Assembly: GCF_009388985.1 (NCBI RefSeq)
Contig: NZ_CP036422.1
Coordinates: 1,316,501 to 1,380,500, forward strand
DNA length: 64,000 nt
Direction of reading: 5' to 3'
Source: Halioglobus maricola
Lineage (GTDB): Bacteria; Pseudomonadota; Gammaproteobacteria; Pseudomonadales; Halieaceae
Part shown: positions 10,167-18,774 of the stretch, in pieces
Layout: each line of letters begins with the position of its first letter
How positions within the stretch are numbered: position 1 is the first letter of the stretch
The notes under the pieces: model-generated
Database searches by the model: none
What the model saw: only the letters and a program-made list of their open reading frames with translations
What the model was told of the DNA's origin: nothing
Translations under genes and position numbers: made by a program

Positions 10167-12584
10167 ATGAAGATGCCGTACAAGAAAACGATTCTCTCAG
10201 GCGCAATAGTTAGCGCAACACTGGGTGGTGTTCCCGCTGTAGTTATCGCTCAGGAGTCTGCGCTTGAGGAAGTGATGGTGACGGCGACTCGTCGCAGTGT
10301 CTCTGTACTCGACGTACCTTATAATATTTCTGCGCTGACAGGCGATGACCTGCGTGAGCAGGGTGTGAGTTCAGCTGCTGACCTGTTTCGCATTACTACG
10401 GGGGTCAGTTTCGTGGATCAGGGGCCGCGCAGTGGGGTGAATAACTCCAATCTCATTATTCGCGGCGTCAACTCAGAAACCTTATCGCGAAATCAGGGTC
10501 CGCTGGCGACAGCACCTGTAGTTTCTACATATATCAACGAGACGCCTGTGTTCGTAAACCTCCGTCTGACCGACCTTGAGCGGGTGGAAGTGCTCCGGGG
10601 GCCCCAGGGCACGCTTTACGGCTCCGGTTCGCTCGGCGGGTCGGTTCGTTACATCTACAATAAGCCACAGTTTGATGAATTCGCAGGCGAGATCAGCGGT
10701 GGTGTCAGCCAGACCAAGCGTGGCGATGGAGTGAACTACGAAACTGATTTGATGCTCAACATACCCCTGGGCGACTCGTTGGGCATTCGCCTGAATGCCG
10801 GTTATGAGGACAGAGCCGGGTTTATTGATCAGCCCGCTCGCTACGTTCGCAATGGAGATGGCTCTCCGGTGCTGGACAATGGTGCCACGGACCCATTCGG
10901 CGACTCGGCCAATTTCTTCGCGGGGCAGCCGGTCTATGAGTATGTCGAGGGCGTGAACGATTCAGAAACTGAAAGCTTTCGCGGTGCGCTCGCATGGGCG
11001 CCGGGAGACAGGTTTGAAGCTAACTTGAATTATCACCACCAGACTAACGACGTGGGTGGCACGCAGATGACGTCACCGGCCCAGTACGGTGAGGACACAT
11101 TGAAGAACGCCTCGCTCATTGCAGAGCCCTTTGAGCGCGACGTCGATATTGTGGCGCTCGATATTGACTTTGATATGGGCTTTGCCAGTTTTACGGCTTC
11201 GGCTTCAAGCTACAAGTCAGAGGGAGAGGGGTCTCGTGATCTAACAGGATTCTACGAGCTGTTCAGCTTCTACGAGTCTTACTATGGGACCAGCCCCAGA
11301 CCACTGATCGAAGACGTTTCTCGGTTCGAGGACAAGGGCGACGTATTTGAGGCGCGGCTTGTGTCTCAGACCGATGGTGCGTTTGATTGGGTAGCCGGTG
11401 TCTTCTATATGGAGCAGGACACTGATTTGTCTGCGCGCCAGTACTACTATGGTTACGACGACTACGCCAATTCCTGCTTTATTGAGACCGACACTTTTGG
11501 CGGTGCGCCGTGTGGCTTTGGAACGCTGTTTGGCTTTGAGGATTTCAATGGCCCCGTGCCGGTGGTGAAAGATGAGGCTTATCTGGTTGACCAGCAGAAC
11601 GAGTTCACCGATAGCGCCATATTTGGTGAGTTAACCTGGCACATTACCGACGCGTGGCAGATCACGGGAGGCGTGCGCTATTACGACCAGGACTTTGAGA
11701 CCACCCAGGTCGGCGGGCTTGAATTTGTTCCCGGGGGTGTGGAATCCCGCAGCCTGGATACCAGCGATAGCGACTCGCTGTTCAAGTTGAACACGTCTTA
11801 CCAGTTGAACGAGAATATGAATCTCTACGCGGTGTGGTCAGAGGGTTTCCGTCGCGGTGGTGCGAATGGCCTTCCCAATGAGGCGTTTGGAGCCCCGATC
11901 AACGACAAGGCATTCCTCTATGCACCCGATACCACGGAGAACATTGAGATTGGTATAAAGGGCACACTGGCAGCCCGCTACCAGTATACGTTGGCCTACT
12001 ATGACATCGACTGGCAGGACATGCAGTCCAACCTCTCGTGTACTGGCCTGGCATTGTTATGCGTGGTCAACGTCGGTGAAGCCTACTCCCGTGGTATTGA
12101 GGCTGAGATTACCGGTAATCTCACCGACAATATCGATGTCCGTGCCTCCTATACCTACAACGATTCGGAGTTGGAGTCTCTGTCAGATACGCTGCAGGAG
12201 TTTGTGGTGGATGGCACATCGTTCGCAGAAGTCGAGCCCGGTATAAGTCTGCCAGGTGCGAGTGAAAATACGCTATATCTGGCGGCCAATTACAATCAGA
12301 ACCTGTCAAATGGCAATAGCCTGGTGTGGAGCGCGAACGCTTCCTATCGCAGCGACGCGGAGTCTGCTTTGGACGTCTACAGTGTGAAACTTGAGAGTTT
12401 CTGGCTATGGAACGCGGCTGTTTCCATGGAGGCAAGCGAATGGACTGTCCGCGGTTTTGTGAATAATATTGCCGATGAACGTGGCTTCACCGCGGCCGAT
12501 CCCGTAGAACTCTGGGGTATCGGTGCGAATGCGATTATCACTACGCCGCGAACCTATGGCGTGAGCGCAAGCTACCGCTTCTAA
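10167..12584 (+). CDS. TonB-dependent outer-membrane receptor
   Basis: 805 residues. A signal peptide (basic 'MKMPYKK', hydrophobic core, cleavage near 'VIAQES') is followed by a TonB-box-like 'LEEVMVTATRR', a plug domain ('LIIRGVNSET', 'LERVEVLRGPQGTLYGSGSLGGSVRYI') and a beta-barrel ending in the aromatic C-terminus 'GVSASYRF'. It would move a ligand across the outer membrane using TonB energy. It starts 11 bases after the DUF917 gene with GAGG ahead of ATG, so it belongs to that operon. It is probably the outer-membrane port for the substrate handled by the permease and HyuA/DUF917 proteins. The 'RGVNSETLSRNQGP' style resembles the marine receptors that accompany sulfotransferase genes. 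Confidence 0.93.
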   Translation: MKMPYKKTILSGAIVSATLGGVPAVVIAQESALEEVMVTATRRSVSVLDVPYNISALTGDDLREQGVSSAADLFRITTGVSFVDQGPRSGVNNSNLIIRGVNSETLSRNQGPLATAPVVSTYINETPVFVNLRLTDLERVEVLRGPQGTLYGSGSLGGSVRYIYNKPQFDEFAGEISGGVSQTKRGDGVNYETDLMLNIPLGDSLGIRLNAGYEDRAGFIDQPARYVRNGDGSPVLDNGATDPFGDSANFFAGQPVYEYVEGVNDSETESFRGALAWAPGDRFEANLNYHHQTNDVGGTQMTSPAQYGEDTLKNASLIAEPFERDVDIVALDIDFDMGFASFTASASSYKSEGEGSRDLTGFYELFSFYESYYGTSPRPLIEDVSRFEDKGDVFEARLVSQTDGAFDWVAGVFYMEQDTDLSARQYYYGYDDYANSCFIETDTFGGAPCGFGTLFGFEDFNGPVPVVKDEAYLVDQQNEFTDSAIFGELTWHITDAWQITGGVRYYDQDFETTQVGGLEFVPGGVESRSLDTSDSDSLFKLNTSYQLNENMNLYAVWSEGFRRGGANGLPNEAFGAPINDKAFLYAPDTTENIEIGIKGTLAARYQYTLAYYDIDWQDMQSNLSCTGLALLCVVNVGEAYSRGIEAEITGNLTDNIDVRASYTYNDSELESLSDTLQEFVVDGTSFAEVEPGISLPGASENTLYLAANYNQNLSNGNSLVWSANASYRSDAESALDVYSVKLESFWLWNAAVSMEASEWTVRGFVNNIADERGFTAADPVELWGIGANAIITTPRTYGVSASYRF

Positions 12585-12600
12585 CGGGAGAACAACGCCA

Positions 12601-14166
12601 ATTCAAAGCGAAGAGAAGCTGTACGAGGTCGCATGGAGCGCCTATCGGGCTGGCCGATTGCAAGAAGCATGGCAGGCGTGCACTGCTTTACAATCTGACC
12701 ATAAAGGGTCTGGGCGGGCCTGGGATGTCTCCAGTCGGGTTGCCCTGGCAATGGGTGGGCGCCAGGCAGCACTGCAGTGCTCAGAGCGTGCCGTTCATCT
12801 AAAGCCAGACAGTTTCGCCTTTCTTTCCCAGCAGGCTCAGTGCCTGCTGGTGCTCAATCGCCAGGCTGATTCAGCTGCAATTACCGACAAGTTGTCAGGC
12901 GTGACACTCGATCATGCCGTCCAGTTCGATACTTTGGGCAACCTCTACAGCCAGTTAAACTCGCATGCAAAGGCCCTCGGTTGTTTTGAACAGGCTGTAG
13001 CACTGGAGCCCGCAAACCCTCACTTTCATTTCAATCGCGCACTGATTCTACAGTCCATGGGGGAGCTAACCGAGGCCGAGCAGGCCTTCGATCGCGTTAT
13101 CGATCTTGAGCCAGATTTGGCAGAGGCCTGGCTGCATCGCTCACGTCTGCGAACTCAGCGGCAGGAAAGTAATCATGTAAATGAACTGGCTGTGGCATTG
13201 GGCCGCCCAGAGCTGAGCTGGCGAGAGGAGATGAATCTGCGTTATGCGCTGGCTAAAGAGCATGAGGATCTTGGTCAGTACGATGAATCGTTTGCTGAGT
13301 TGGGACGTGCTTCACGGTTGCGTAGAGGACATATGAAGCACGATGCTGTGGCTGATCTCCGCGCGATTGACGGGATAATCGATGCATTCGGCGCGTCCTA
13401 TTTTTCGGTCGAACATATTGGCGCTAACACCCGCGCGCCTATTTTCATCGTCGGCTTGCCAAGGACAGGAACTACGCTTGTAGAAAGAATCATCGGTGCC
13501 CACAGCGAGGTGATCGCCGCTGGTGAACTCAATAATTTCGCAGAGTGTCTGGGTGTTCAACTGGCGGCCCAGAAGCCGACCGATAGATTGGATTTCATAC
13601 GCAGGGCGGCGGGCGTGGATCATGCGAGCCTGGGCGAGGCCTATATCGAAAGTACTCGCCACCTGGCAGGCAACAGTGCGCGCTTTATCGACAAACTGCC
13701 GTTGAATTTTCTGTACTGTGGGTTGATTCATCGAGCCATGCCCAATGCAAAAATCGTGCATTTGAGTCGGCATCCTATGGACACTTGTTATGCCATCTAC
13801 AAAACTTTGTTCAAGCAGGCCTATCCTTTCTCGTACGAATTGTTGGAGCTTGGAAACTACTACCTGAGCTATTGCAAGTTAATGGCTCACTGGCGGCAGA
13901 TGATGCCGGGCGCAATCTACGACGTGAGTTATGAGCGCTTGGTTAGCAACCCTGAATATGAAACCCGGCAGCTAATACAAGCATGTGGGCTCGAGTGGGA
14001 GGATCGGTGCCTGCAGTTTCACAAGAGCTCAGCGCCCTCCATGACAGCGAGTCTGGCTCAGGTGCGCAAGCCTATGTATACATCCTCTGTCGGGCGTTGG
14101 CAGCAGTATCGTGACGGACTGAGGCCTCTTGAAGATTTGTTTCTAAGCGAAGGTCTCAATCTTTAG
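12601..14166 (+). CDS. TPR-repeat sulfotransferase
   Basis: An N-terminal tetratricopeptide array ('ALGCFEQAVALEPANPHFHFNRALILQ', 'AEQAFDRVIDLEPDLAEAWLHRSRLR' split over repeats) is followed by a sulfotransferase domain. The PAPS 5'-phosphosulfate loop is 'IVGLPRTGTTLVERIIG'; 'IVHLSRHPMDTCYAIYKTLF' carries the 3'-phosphate-binding Arg/Ser region. The first codon is unclear. TTG at 12658 truncates the first TPR helix, but the frame is open further left ('EEKLYEVAWSAYRAGRLQEAW' reads as a TPR helix) with no ATG, GTG or TTG. I give ATT at 12601 behind GGGAG (12586-12590); CTG at 12619 is the alternative. It closely follows the TonB receptor gene, so it is part of the same operon. The acceptor is unknown. 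Confidence 0.85.
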   Translation: MQSEEKLYEVAWSAYRAGRLQEAWQACTALQSDHKGSGRAWDVSSRVALAMGGRQAALQCSERAVHLKPDSFAFLSQQAQCLLVLNRQADSAAITDKLSGVTLDHAVQFDTLGNLYSQLNSHAKALGCFEQAVALEPANPHFHFNRALILQSMGELTEAEQAFDRVIDLEPDLAEAWLHRSRLRTQRQESNHVNELAVALGRPELSWREEMNLRYALAKEHEDLGQYDESFAELGRASRLRRGHMKHDAVADLRAIDGIIDAFGASYFSVEHIGANTRAPIFIVGLPRTGTTLVERIIGAHSEVIAAGELNNFAECLGVQLAAQKPTDRLDFIRRAAGVDHASLGEAYIESTRHLAGNSARFIDKLPLNFLYCGLIHRAMPNAKIVHLSRHPMDTCYAIYKTLFKQAYPFSYELLELGNYYLSYCKLMAHWRQMMPGAIYDVSYERLVSNPEYETRQLIQACGLEWEDRCLQFHKSSAPSMTASLAQVRKPMYTSSVGRWQQYRDGLRPLEDLFLSEGLNL

Positions 14167-15458
14167 ACCGCCAGAAAATCCAGGGACTGGTCTTGCATGT
14201 CCCTGACCGGCGGGCAGTTTCGTGAGATTCCCCAGAGTAATCTTGGCAGCGCCAACATGTGGCTTCCAAGCACCGGCTTGCCACTGTTGAGGATCGCTAC
14301 GGAGATGTCTCGCTCTGGGTCGGCCCAGCAGAAAACATTGGAAAGGCCCAGGTGGCCGTAGGCGTAGTGGCTGCCCTTGCCGTAAATCCCCGCCGGGCTG
14401 CCGCCCAGCATGAAGCCAGGGCTGTAGCGCATCGGGAGTTTCAGCGAGGCGTCCATCTCGGCTTTGCCGGCTTCCTGTATCGCCCGGTGTACCGTGAGCG
14501 GCTGCATAATTCGCTGGCCATTGTACTCGCCGTAATCCAGCATCATTTGAAAGAAGCGACTGGCCTCTTCGGCGGTGGCATACATGTTCCCCGATGGCAG
14601 GACGGCGCCCATGAACTCATCGGTATTGGTGAGCTCCATCACTTCCATGTAATCGAGGCCCAGGACATTCTTTAAAGTTTCACCGATCTGGTTGCCCAGT
14701 GGCAGGCCGGTGAATCGATTTTCTGCCGCGCTGGGCATATCCCGTTTAGTGAGGCCGTAGCGAAAATAACGCATGTCCAGCGGTTTGCGGATGTGAGTAT
14801 TGAGGAATTGGGAGACTGTCTTGCCAGTAGTTCTGCGGATCAGCTCGTCCAGCAGGAATCCCCCCGTTATTGCGTGGTAGGCCGAAGTACGCCCCAGATG
14901 ATCGATGGGATCAGCTTCGCAGATTGCCGCTACGGCAGCCTCGCGGTCGAACAGCAGAGAGGAATCTACATTCTCGCCCAGCCCAGGGACTCCGGCCCGA
15001 TGTGCCAGCAGCTGGTAGATTGTGATATAGCCCTTGCCGTTTTCGGCGAATTCAGGAATGTAGTAACTGAGGGGGTCCATTAGGTGGATCTTGCCTTGCT
15101 CTTCCAGCAGGTGCACCAGCATCGCACTGATCGACTTTGACGCGGAGAAAAGGCAGACCGGCGTGTTGATGCTGGCCACAACCGCATCCTCGCTGTGGGC
15201 ATCGCCGCGCTGATAGCCGATACTTCGGTTGAGCACAATCTTGCCGCGGCGGCGCACACAGATGCTGAGCATGGGGTGCATGCCGGTGCGGAATAATTTG
15301 AGTGTGTCAGCCCAGATATTGTCGACACCGGCCTGGGTCAGGTCGGTGTCCTCAGGGGCTGACTCATTAGCGGTGTCGATATCGATCAGCGATTCGATGT
15401 CGCGAGGTAGGGGAGTTGCGTTAAAACGTGATGCCAGTTTCTTGCGGAGCAAGCGCAT
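14163..15458 (-). CDS. Serine hydrolase of the class C beta-lactamase/esterase family
   Basis: 431 residues. The SxxK catalytic motif is Ser105-Ala-Ser-Lys108 ('LFSASKSISAMLVHLLEEQG'). The second motif, at 'TSAYHAITGGFLLDELIRRTTGK', has Tyr-His-Ala in place of Tyr-x-Asn, as is usual for EstB-like esterases of this fold. A C-terminal 'YGHLGLSNVFCWADPERDISVAIL' carries the third (His-Gly type) region. No signal peptide is obvious, so a cytoplasmic ester or amide hydrolase is more likely than a true beta-lactamase. AGGAG precedes the ATG. Its stop overlaps the convergent sulfotransferase gene by 4 bases. Confidence 0.88.
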   Translation of the reverse strand: MRLLRKKLASRFNATPLPRDIESLIDIDTANESAPEDTDLTQAGVDNIWADTLKLFRTGMHPMLSICVRRRGKIVLNRSIGYQRGDAHSEDAVVASINTPVCLFSASKSISAMLVHLLEEQGKIHLMDPLSYYIPEFAENGKGYITIYQLLAHRAGVPGLGENVDSSLLFDREAAVAAICEADPIDHLGRTSAYHAITGGFLLDELIRRTTGKTVSQFLNTHIRKPLDMRYFRYGLTKRDMPSAAENRFTGLPLGNQIGETLKNVLGLDYMEVMELTNTDEFMGAVLPSGNMYATAEEASRFFQMMLDYGEYNGQRIMQPLTVHRAIQEAGKAEMDASLKLPMRYSPGFMLGGSPAGIYGKGSHYAYGHLGLSNVFCWADPERDISVAILNSGKPVLGSHMLALPRLLWGISRNCPPVRDMQDQSLDFLAV

Positions 15459-15518
15459 AGTTATCTCCTGTGCGTCTAGCTCCAGCTTACTCCCCTTGTG
15501 CCTTGCATAAAAGACGCA

Positions 15519-17294
15519 TTACAGCATGAGCAGCGATTCATCCAGGTCCATGATTGAATCAGCGCCAGCAACGGCCGCTCTGGCATGCGCTTCCGCCCGG
15601 GGCAGGATGCGCTGGAAATAAAAGCGCGCAGTGGCTACTTTTGCGGCGTAGAAATCGCCTTCCTTGGCCAGGCTGATCTCCGCCATCTGCGCCCACATGT
15701 AGGCCAGGGCTACGTAGCCGCCGAACAAGGTGTAGTCGACACTCGCCGCGCCAATCTCATCGGCGTTTTCAACTGCTTTTTCGCCCACTTTCATGGTGAT
15801 CTCGCCCCACTGGGCATTCACTGCGGCAAGCGGTTCGATAAATTCAGTCATCGCGTTATTGTCGTTGTGAGCTTCGCAGAACTTGTGGATGCGCTTGGTA
15901 AAGCCGCGCAGCAGTTTGCCGCCGGACCCCATCACTTTACGCCCGAGCAAATCCAGCGACTGGATGCCGGTTGTGCCCTCGTAAATCGTGGCGATGCGCA
16001 TGTCGCGCAGCAGTTGTTCCATGCCGTGTTCGCGTATATAGCCGTGGCCACCAAACACCTGTACGCCGATGTTGGTCACCTCCACGCCGGTTTCAGTGCA
16101 GAACGCCTTGGCTATGGGAGTCAGCAGCGAAAGCAGGTCGTCGGCCTCGGCTATCTGCTCTTCATTGCCATGTTGGGTCAGGTCGTTCAGCCTTGCCAGC
16201 CAGTAGATAAACGCTCGAGAGCCTTCTACCAGCGCTTTCTGGGTCATCAGCATGCGCCGCACATCGGGGTGAACCACTATCGGGTCGGCGGGGCCATCGG
16301 GGTTTTGGGCGCCGGTGAGAGAGCGCATTTGCAAGCGCTCGCGAGCGTAGGCGAGGGCGCCCTGGAATGAAGCTTCACCGAGGCAGACCCCCTGCAGTGC
16401 CGTGCCGAGACGAGCGGTGTTCATGATTTTGAACATTACCTCAAGGCCGCGATTCTCTTCGCCCAGCAGAAAGCCCTTGGCATTGTCAAAGTTCATTACG
16501 CAGGTTGCGCTGCCCTTGATACCCATTTTCTTTTCGATGGAACCACAGTGCACCGTATTGCGCTCACCAAGGCTGCCATCGTCATTGACCATGACCTTGG
16601 GTACCAGAAATAGGGAGATTCCCGAGGTGCCTTCCGGTGCGCCTTCCACACGCGCGAGCACTGCGTGGATAATGTTCTCGGTCATGTCCTGCTCGCCGCC
16701 AGAGATGAAAATCTTCGTTCCACTGATGCTGTAGCTGCCATCGCCGTGCGGAGTCGCCTTGGTACGCAACAAACCCACATCTGAGCCACAGTGCGACTCG
16801 GTGAGACACATGGTGCCAGCCCATTCGAGGGAGAAGAGCTTGGGGAGGTAGGTCGCTTTTTGCTCTTCTGTACCACCGGCGCGAATGCAGGTGATGGGTG
16901 CGTGGGCCAGGCCCGGATACATGCTCCAGGCGTAGTTGGCAGCCGCGGTCATCTCGGTGAGGAGGGTGCTCATTGATCCGGGCAGCCCCTGGCCGCCTTC
17001 AGCTTCAGGGATGGAGAGAGTCTGCCAGCCGGCGTCGCCGTATTGCCTGAGCGCTTCTGCGAATCCGCTGGGGGTGCTCACCTGGCCATTTTCAAAGCCA
17101 CAGCCCTCTTCATCGCCCGCGCGATTGAGTGGTGCTAGCACGTTTTCGGCAAATTTGGCTCCGCCGTCGAGGATAGCGTCCCACAAGTCCTCACTGAGGC
17201 TCTCGCAGCCATTGAGCTGCTGATAGTGGTCCAGCCCCAGTAGTTCTTTGTTGACGAAGGCCATGTCGGTAAGAGGTGCGCGGTAGTCAGGCAT
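15519..17294 (-). CDS. Acyl-CoA dehydrogenase, long DmdC-type
   Basis: 591 residues from ATG 17294 (MPDYRAPLTDM); the open frame extends 25 codons further left but that segment looks non-coding. The long form has extra N-terminal and C-terminal domains compared with 380-residue enzymes. 'MCLTESHCGSDVGLLRTKA' binds FAD and substrate, 'GVQVFGGHGYIREHGMEQLLRDMRIATIYEGTTGIQ' (residues split over the active site) holds the likely catalytic Glu in 'YEGTTG'. This architecture includes DmdC (3-methylmercaptopropionyl-CoA dehydrogenase of DMSP breakdown) and general long acyl-CoA dehydrogenases; dmdB and dmdD are not beside it, so I do not claim DMSP use. FAD-dependent, cytoplasmic. Confidence 0.92.
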   Translation of the reverse strand: MPDYRAPLTDMAFVNKELLGLDHYQQLNGCESLSEDLWDAILDGGAKFAENVLAPLNRAGDEEGCGFENGQVSTPSGFAEALRQYGDAGWQTLSIPEAEGGQGLPGSMSTLLTEMTAAANYAWSMYPGLAHAPITCIRAGGTEEQKATYLPKLFSLEWAGTMCLTESHCGSDVGLLRTKATPHGDGSYSISGTKIFISGGEQDMTENIIHAVLARVEGAPEGTSGISLFLVPKVMVNDDGSLGERNTVHCGSIEKKMGIKGSATCVMNFDNAKGFLLGEENRGLEVMFKIMNTARLGTALQGVCLGEASFQGALAYARERLQMRSLTGAQNPDGPADPIVVHPDVRRMLMTQKALVEGSRAFIYWLARLNDLTQHGNEEQIAEADDLLSLLTPIAKAFCTETGVEVTNIGVQVFGGHGYIREHGMEQLLRDMRIATIYEGTTGIQSLDLLGRKVMGSGGKLLRGFTKRIHKFCEAHNDNNAMTEFIEPLAAVNAQWGEITMKVGEKAVENADEIGAASVDYTLFGGYVALAYMWAQMAEISLAKEGDFYAAKVATARFYFQRILPRAEAHARAAVAGADSIMDLDESLLML

Positions 17295-17348
17295 ATCAGG
17301 TTCCGTAGTGTTTTCGGGGGTCGTACTACAACAGCGCGCGGGGTATGC

Positions 17349-17389
17349 CACAATGCTCCCTTCGGCCAATAAAAAATGTCACAATGCTC
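17349..17389. repeat. Direct repeat CACAATGCTC, two copies 31 bases apart
   Basis: CACAATGCTC occurs at 17349-17358 and again at 17380-17389 in the divergent gap between the acyl-CoA dehydrogenase and UDP-glucose dehydrogenase genes. The 31-base period is close to three helical turns, which would place both on the same DNA face. A regulator binding site is possible; no known consensus was recognised. Confidence 0.35.
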
Positions 17390-17436
17390 ACTGATAATTG
17401 GTGTTTTCCGTTTAGTTTTCTAGGGAGTTCCCCCGA

Positions 17437-18741
17437 ATGAATGTTGTCATGATTGGTGCCGGCTATGTTGGTCTGGTATCTGGAGCCTGCTTTTCTGAAT
17501 TCGGCGCCAATGTGATTTGTGTGGATGTAGACCCGGCGCGCATCGATCGCCTGAGTGCGGGAGAGATGCCGATCTATGAGCCCGGTCTCAAGAGCCTGGT
17601 GCAGCGCAATTTTGACGCCGGTCGCCTTGCCTTCACGACCGAGCTTGCGGACGCCGTGTCCGCAGCAGACCTGGTCTTTATCGCTGTGGGAACACCCACC
17701 CGCAGAGGTGAGGGCTACGCCGACCTGGGCTATGTCTATCAGGCGGCGAAAGATATCGCCGGCCATCTCAGTGGCTATACCGTGGTGGTCGACAAATCTA
17801 CAGTGCCTGTGGGAACCGCTGCCGAGGTAAAGCGTATTATCTCCGAGGCGAATCCTGAGGCGGATTTCGATGTGGCGTCCAATCCTGAGTTCCTGCGTGA
17901 GGGCGCTGCGATCAGCGATTTTATGCGGCCGGATCGCGTCGTGCTGGGGGTGGAGTCGGAGCGGGCTGAGAAGTCCCTGCGCGAGCTTTACCGGCCGCTC
18001 AATCTCATTGAGGCGCCGATCGTGGTCACGGACCTGGAGAGTGCAGAGCTGATCAAGTATGCGGCCAACGCCTTTCTCGCAACCAAAATCAGCTTCATCA
18101 ATGAAATATCCCAGTTATGTGAGGCGGTCGGTGCCGACGTGCATTCCGTGGCGAAAGGTATGGGGCTCGACGGACGTATCGGCAAGAAATTTCTCCATGC
18201 GGGCCCCGGCTATGGTGGTTCCTGTTTTCCGAAAGATACGTTGGCGCTCGTGCGCACCGCTCAGGAGCACGGCGTGTCTTCGCGCATTGTGGAGGCTGTG
18301 GTCGAGGTCAACGCGGCTCAGAAAGCGCGCATGGTGAAGAAGATCCGCGGAGCGCTTGACGAGTCGCTGTCCGGCAAGCGCATTGCCGTTCTCGGCCTTA
18401 CTTTCAAGCCGGAGACTGATGATATGCGCGATTCACCGGCGCTGACTATCTTGCCCCAGCTGATTGACCGGGGTGCGGACATAGTCGCTCACGATCCTCA
18501 GGGGATCGAGGAGGCGAAACCGCTGCTACCTCAACAAGTCAGTTACAGTGACGACATCTACGCCACGATCGAGGGTGCCGATGCAGTTGTGTTGATGACC
18601 GAGTGGAACGCCTATCGGGGTTTGCATTTTGACCGGGTGAAAACCTTGATGCGCGGCGATGTGTTTGTCGACCTGCGCAACGTCTATGAGCCGGAAACCA
18701 TGCGCGCGCTCGGTTTCAAGTACTCGTGTGTGGGGCGCTGA
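17437..18741 (+). CDS. ugd: UDP-glucose 6-dehydrogenase
   Basis: 434 residues, normal length. The N-terminal NAD fold is 'MNVVMIGAGYVGLVSGACFSEFG'; 'VDKSTVPVGTAAEVKRI' and 'SNPEFLREGAAISDFMRPDRVV' are family signatures; the catalytic nucleophile is Cys263 in 'GYGGSCFPKDTLAL'. The C-terminal 'GLTFKPETDDMRDSPAL' binds UDP. It oxidises UDP-glucose to UDP-glucuronate with two NAD+, supplying exopolysaccharide, capsule or lipid A modification pathways. No glycosyltransferases are adjacent, so its product is probably used elsewhere. GGGAG lies 9 bases before the ATG. Confidence 0.95.
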   Translation: MNVVMIGAGYVGLVSGACFSEFGANVICVDVDPARIDRLSAGEMPIYEPGLKSLVQRNFDAGRLAFTTELADAVSAADLVFIAVGTPTRRGEGYADLGYVYQAAKDIAGHLSGYTVVVDKSTVPVGTAAEVKRIISEANPEADFDVASNPEFLREGAAISDFMRPDRVVLGVESERAEKSLRELYRPLNLIEAPIVVTDLESAELIKYAANAFLATKISFINEISQLCEAVGADVHSVAKGMGLDGRIGKKFLHAGPGYGGSCFPKDTLALVRTAQEHGVSSRIVEAVVEVNAAQKARMVKKIRGALDESLSGKRIAVLGLTFKPETDDMRDSPALTILPQLIDRGADIVAHDPQGIEEAKPLLPQQVSYSDDIYATIEGADAVVLMTEWNAYRGLHFDRVKTLMRGDVFVDLRNVYEPETMRALGFKYSCVGR

Positions 18742-18761
18742 GCCGCGACGGGCCGAGGGGT

Positions 18762-18774
18762 GCCTGAATCAGGC
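18762..18774. terminator. Possible small hairpin between convergent genes
   Basis: GCCTGA-A-TCAGGC is a perfect palindrome covering the stop codon of the HD-GYP gene, 20 bases after the ugd stop. There is no T-run and the loop is too short, so a terminator role is weak. Confidence 0.2.

Noticed and set aside
14163..15458. A beta-lactamase resistance gene
   Set aside because: No signal peptide and a YHA instead of YxN motif point to an EstB-like esterase.
15585..16370. A 261-codon plus-strand open frame opposite the acyl-CoA dehydrogenase
   Set aside because: The minus-strand gene has all family motifs; the opposite frame has none and shows shadow-type composition.
15519..17294. A DMSP-degradation (dmdBCD) locus
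   Set aside because: Only a DmdC-like dehydrogenase is present; no dmdB or dmdD neighbours, and the family has broader functions.
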